The notes beneath the pieces are model-generated. The model worked only from the letters and a program-made list of their open reading frames with translations, had not been told where the DNA came from and ran no database searches. From NCBI GenBank assembly GCA_000014925.1, contig CP000474.1, positions 3,534,001 through 3,598,000 of the forward strand: DNA of 64,000 bases. The letters run 5' to 3'. The DNA is from Paenarthrobacter aurescens TC1. Its GTDB lineage: Bacteria > Actinomycetota > Actinomycetes > Actinomycetales > Micrococcaceae. Below, in pieces: positions 61,162-64,000 of this stretch (the stretch's first letter is position 1; every line of letters begins with the position of its first letter). The position numbers and the translations under genes are program-made.

Positions 61162-61896
61162 CTAGCCCCTGTTCATGACGTCGAGGCCGAAGGCCATGGC
61201 CAGGTTCTCCGGTTGGAGCACGGTATCAGGACTTCCATGCATGAGGACCTTGCGCATCAGCAACACTGCTTCATCGCAAAGTTGCGGCAGGGCGTGGAGA
61301 TCGTGAGTGGAGATGAGGATGGTGGCGCCGTCCTCGGCCAGCTCGCGGAGTAGCCTGGTGATAGTGGCCTCGGACCGCTTATCCACGCCCGCGAACGGCT
61401 CATCCAGCAGCATCATGGTGGCACCTTGCGCGATGCCCCGGGCCACGAAGGCCCGTTTTTTCTGCCCGCCGGACAACTGCCCGATCTGGCGGTCGGCGTA
61501 CTCGCTCAGTTCCACGCGTTCCAAAGCATGCTCGACGGCGTCCTTGTCCGCTTTGCGGGGCCGGCGCGTGAATCCCAGGTGCCCGTAGCGGCCCATCATC
61601 ACCACATCCCGGACGGACAGCGGGAAGGCCCAGTCAACGTCCTCGCTTTGGGGAACGTAGCCGATGCCGGCTTCCTTGCGCATCTTCACCGGCGGCTGCC
61701 CGTTGATGAGCACCCGGCCGGAATCCGGTTTGACCATGCCCATGATGACCTTGAACAGGGTGGACTTGCCGGAGCCGTTCATACCGACCAAGCCGCAAAT
61801 CCGCGAATGGTCCAAGGTCAGGGACGCAGAGTCCAAGGCGAGGACCTCACCGTAGTGGACGGTGACGTTCTCAACAGCGATCGCGGGAGTGCTCAC
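61162..61896 (-). CDS. Manganese/metal ABC transporter ATP-binding protein
   Basis: ATPase of 244 residues. Walker A is GMNGSGKSTLF, the signature LSGGQKKRAFVARG, Walker B MMLLDEPFAG, and the switch His in STHDLHALPQL. The ATG overlaps the SBP stop by four bases. Adjacent members of the operon define its role in cation import. Confidence 0.93.
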   Translation of the reverse strand: MSTPAIAVENVTVHYGEVLALDSASLTLDHSRICGLVGMNGSGKSTLFKVIMGMVKPDSGRVLINGQPPVKMRKEAGIGYVPQSEDVDWAFPLSVRDVVMMGRYGHLGFTRRPRKADKDAVEHALERVELSEYADRQIGQLSGGQKKRAFVARGIAQGATMMLLDEPFAGVDKRSEATITRLLRELAEDGATILISTHDLHALPQLCDEAVLLMRKVLMHGSPDTVLQPENLAMAFGLDVMNRG

Positions 61897-62837
61897 GGCG
61901 TTCCTCCGGTGAGTGCAGTGGTGATGACTTTGGCGTCATGGCGCATGAGGTCCAGATAGGTGGGAACGGGCCCGTCCGCTTCAGAGAGGGAATCAACGTA
62001 GAGCACCCCACCGAACTTGGCATCAGTGGCTCCGACAACCTGCTGCATGGGTGCGTCGGACACCGTGGACTCACAGAACACCGCCGGAACCTGGTTGTCC
62101 TTGACGAACTCGATAGCCCGCGTAATCTGCTGCGGTGTAGCCTGCTGCTCCGCGTTCACAGCCCAGATGTACACCTCTTTGAGGCCGGCATCGCGGGCCA
62201 GGTAGGAGAATGCTCCTTCGCAGGTGACCAGCGCCCTCTGCTTCTCCGAAAGGACGGAGAGCTTGGACACCATCTCGTCCTGCACGGTTTGGAGCTGGGC
62301 GTTGTAAGCCTTGGCGTTGGCCTCGAACTCGGCAGCGTGGGAAGGATCCAGCTTGGCGAAGGCCTTGGCCATGTTGTCAGCGTAGATCTGCACATTCTTG
62401 GGCGACATCCACGCATGCGGGTTCGGCTTGCCCTGGTAGGAATCCTCTGCAATGGGCATAACGTCCACCCCGTCACTGACTACCGCGTGCGGCACATCCA
62501 AGTCCTCCACGAACTGGGCGAACCAGGCCTCGAGATTGAGTCCGTTGTCCAAGATAAGGTCAGCTTGGGCGGCCTTGCGGATGTCCCCCGGCGTTGGCTC
62601 GTAGCCGTGGATCTCAGCTCCGGCTTTGGTGATGGACTCCACGCGGAGCTTGTCCCCCGCAACGTTCTTGGCCACATCAGCCAAAACAGTAAACGTGGTC
62701 AGGACAACGGGCTTGTCATCACCCCCCGCGGATGAGTTCCCTCCGCAGGCGGAGACCCCCAGGGCAAGCGAGATCGCGGTCAGGACAGCAGCGAAACGGC
62801 GGACGTCTTTGGCGCGCCGAAACGAAAAGTTAGGCAT
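61893..62837 (-). CDS. Manganese-type metal ABC transporter substrate-binding lipoprotein
   Basis: Cluster A-I binding protein of 314 residues with lipobox LALGVSAC. Ligand residues of the Mn/Fe group are all visible: His in GAEIHGYEPTP, His in NPHAWMSPKN, Glu in TCEGAFSYLA and Asp in CESTVSDAPM. Zinc-type members normally carry a His-rich loop, absent here. The start ATG is at 62837; a TACACT box 8 bases before it (with TTGCCG 17 bases further up) suggests a leaderless or near-leaderless mRNA. It is the first gene of its operon, divergent from a CPBP protease. Confidence 0.9.
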   Translation of the reverse strand: MPNFSFRRAKDVRRFAAVLTAISLALGVSACGGNSSAGGDDKPVVLTTFTVLADVAKNVAGDKLRVESITKAGAEIHGYEPTPGDIRKAAQADLILDNGLNLEAWFAQFVEDLDVPHAVVSDGVDVMPIAEDSYQGKPNPHAWMSPKNVQIYADNMAKAFAKLDPSHAAEFEANAKAYNAQLQTVQDEMVSKLSVLSEKQRALVTCEGAFSYLARDAGLKEVYIWAVNAEQQATPQQITRAIEFVKDNQVPAVFCESTVSDAPMQQVVGATDAKFGGVLYVDSLSEADGPVPTYLDLMRHDAKVITTALTGGTP

Positions 62838-62888
62838 ACCGAAAAGTGTAGCCACGCAAGTGCCAGTCGGCAAAGCTAGGCTGGTCAC

Positions 62889-63617
62889 ATGGGCACTCCA
62901 TCCACCAAGGCACCTTTGTACAGATTCACCGCCTTGGACGCCATTGCCGTGGCCGCATATGTTGGCTTCACCGCTTACTTCCTGCTGGCTGGCGAGACGC
63001 TCAACCGGCTGATGCTGCAGCTGTTTGCGGACCCGGCCACGGCGTCCTATGCCGTCAACGCGATCTTTTATGCCGGCGTCGGAATATTCGCCGTGGCGTC
63101 TGCCTGGCGCGTAGCCGGGCGGGACCTCAAAATCCTGGGAACCCGTCCATGGTTCACCCTGGCCATGGTTCCGCTGGCCATCGTGGTGATGCTGATTCTC
63201 ACGGCCGTTCTGGTTGCGGCATTCGGGACGGCGCAAAGCTCCGAGAATCAACTGGGCATCCAAGGGCTGCTGCAACAGGTGCCGGCCTGGCTGATGGTGC
63301 CGCTGCTGGTGATCCTGGGACCGTTTGTGGAGGAGTACCTCTTCCGGCATCTGCTGATCGGCAAGTTGTCGCAGTACCTGAACATCTGGCTCTGCTGCGT
63401 GATTTCCGTGGTGGTGTTCGCGTCAATCCATGTGGTGGGCCGCGAAGGACTGGCTATGTCTGCGCTGGCTCCGTACCTGGGCATGGCCGTGGTGCTCGTG
63501 GCGGTTTATGTGTGGACGGGCACGAACCTGATGTTCTCCTATTTTGTCCACGCCGCCAAGAACCTCATGGCCGTGGTCCTCATCTACGCGATCCCCCCGG
63601 AACTCCTCCCGAACTAG
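62889..63617 (+). CDS. CPBP-family intramembrane glutamic protease
   Basis: Integral membrane protease of 242 residues. The catalytic motif is EEYLFRHLLIG (EExxxR). The partners are FASIHVVG and FVHAAKNLMA (His residues). Six or so helices surround the motifs. It belongs to the CAAX-protease/bacteriocin-processing family. No neighbouring substrate is evident. A 51-base gap separates it from the divergent metal-binding gene. Confidence 0.88.
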   Translation: MGTPSTKAPLYRFTALDAIAVAAYVGFTAYFLLAGETLNRLMLQLFADPATASYAVNAIFYAGVGIFAVASAWRVAGRDLKILGTRPWFTLAMVPLAIVVMLILTAVLVAAFGTAQSSENQLGIQGLLQQVPAWLMVPLLVILGPFVEEYLFRHLLIGKLSQYLNIWLCCVISVVVFASIHVVGREGLAMSALAPYLGMAVVLVAVYVWTGTNLMFSYFVHAAKNLMAVVLIYAIPPELLPN

Positions 63618-63686
63618 GGGAACCCGGACTGAAGGTGACCGCAACACCCTACCCAGCCACCCGCCGTCGGGAATAGCTTGAAGAGC

Positions 63687-64000
63687 ATGACACTCAACAT
63701 CCAGGTAGTAGTGGACTGCAAGAAGCCGCACGAACTCGCCGACTGGTGGGCGGAGACCCTTGAGTGGAACGTGGAACCCCAGGACGAGGGGTTCATCCGG
63801 TCCATGATCGAGCAAGGCTACGCAACCGAAGACCAGACCATCACACACAACGGCAAGCTGGTGTGGGCAGAGGGCTGCGCGATCGTCCCCGCCGAAGACA
63901 CAGACCCCAACACCGGCCGGCGGATCCTCTTCCAAACGGATCCCAACCCAAAATCCGTCAAGAACCGGGTGCACTGGGACGTCCGCTTGGAGGGACGGGA
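63687..64000 (+). CDS. Partial VOC/glyoxalase-like protein, cut by the window end
   Basis: Open reading frame from an ATG with GAAGAG upstream, running off the window after 104 codons with no stop. The start IQVVVDCKKPHELADWWAETLEWNVEP is the opening strand and helix of glyoxalase-like proteins (given as its first half). Later parts include VPAEDTDPNTGRRILFQ and VKNRVHWDVRL, the second HWDV strand being a typical metal-binding His region. Function is unknown. Confidence 0.7.
   Translation, partial: MTLNIQVVVDCKKPHELADWWAETLEWNVEPQDEGFIRSMIEQGYATEDQTITHNGKLVWAEGCAIVPAEDTDPNTGRRILFQTDPNPKSVKNRVHWDVRLEGR

Noticed and set aside
62838..62888. Manganese-responsive operator between the metal-binding and CPBP genes
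   Set aside because: TTAGGCATA resembles one half of an MntR-type site, but no second half is present.
1..64000. tRNA, rRNA, insertion sequences, prophage or plasmid genes
   Set aside because: No transposase, integrase, replication or cloverleaf-like segment was found on either strand by reading.

Overview
The window is high-GC DNA with dense, often overlapping genes on both strands, frequent GTG starts and ATGA/GTGA stop-start overlaps. The gene content (dispersed phenylacetate catabolism, CUT1 sugar transport, LCP and LysM wall proteins, NirBD nitrite assimilation) and protein style fit a soil actinobacterium of the Micrococcaceae, most like Arthrobacter/Paenarthrobacter. This is a family-level inference from recognised proteins, not from a database search. 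I saw no rRNA, tRNA, CRISPR array, insertion sequence, integrase or phage gene, so it reads as ordinary chromosome.

Layout. 1-6.1 kb: a processive GT2 glycan synthase, divergent from a membrane-anchored GH18 hydrolase with two chitin-binding modules, a tiny Cys-rich protein and a PQQ-propeller lipoprotein. 6.1-11 kb: paaABCDE plus a crotonase-fold enzyme (minus strand). 11.1-16.5 kb: cell envelope genes (LMW phosphatase, LysM/sortase-like protein, LCP transferase, signal peptidase I with a Tat-like secreted partner, VanZ). 16.7-21 kb: hybrid histidine kinase and REC-GGDEF protein. 21-26.5 kb: oligopeptidase B, methyltransferase, STAS-like protein, a histidine kinase with a pseudo-receiver. 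26.6-29.6 kb: a 56-residue secreted peptide with a repeated IGWWPN motif, divergent from a TPR-like protein translationally coupled to a soluble HAMP-GGDEF-EAL protein. 30.2-35.3 kb: paaI, paaK, a TetR regulator (PaaR-like), a 32-bp tandem repeat island, and paaZ. 35.5-39.3 kb: SLH-type secreted protein, GT2 transferase, tyrosine phosphatase. 39.5-45.7 kb: LacI regulator and a sugar ABC / ThuA / Gfo-Idh-MocA operon. 45.8-51.7 kb: SGNH lipase, GNAT, paaJ-paaF-paaH, pentapeptide and SRPBCC proteins. 52-56.9 kb: amino-acid permease and nirBD with a small partner gene. 57-64 kb: ABC-F ATPase, RHH autoregulator with DUF4097-like protein, Mn-type ABC transporter, CPBP protease, and a VOC-like gene cut by the window end.

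How it works together. The four paa blocks carry similar TTCG-centred palindromic sites and together encode phenylacetate to acetyl-CoA/succinyl-CoA; they look like one PaaR regulon split over 44 kb. The LacI gene and the sugar operon both carry TCGATNCGCATCGA palindromes. Three separate genes handle c-di-GMP signalling or its sensory inputs.

The most unusual item is the small peptide gene at 26673-26843: signal peptide, then two copies of T-(A/S)-IGWWPN with the second at the exact C-terminus, sharing a promoter region and a perfect inverted repeat with a TPR-like/c-di-GMP operon. The arrangement recalls secreted pheromone/TPR-receptor pairs, including the double-Trp pheromones of streptococci. 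That function is inference.
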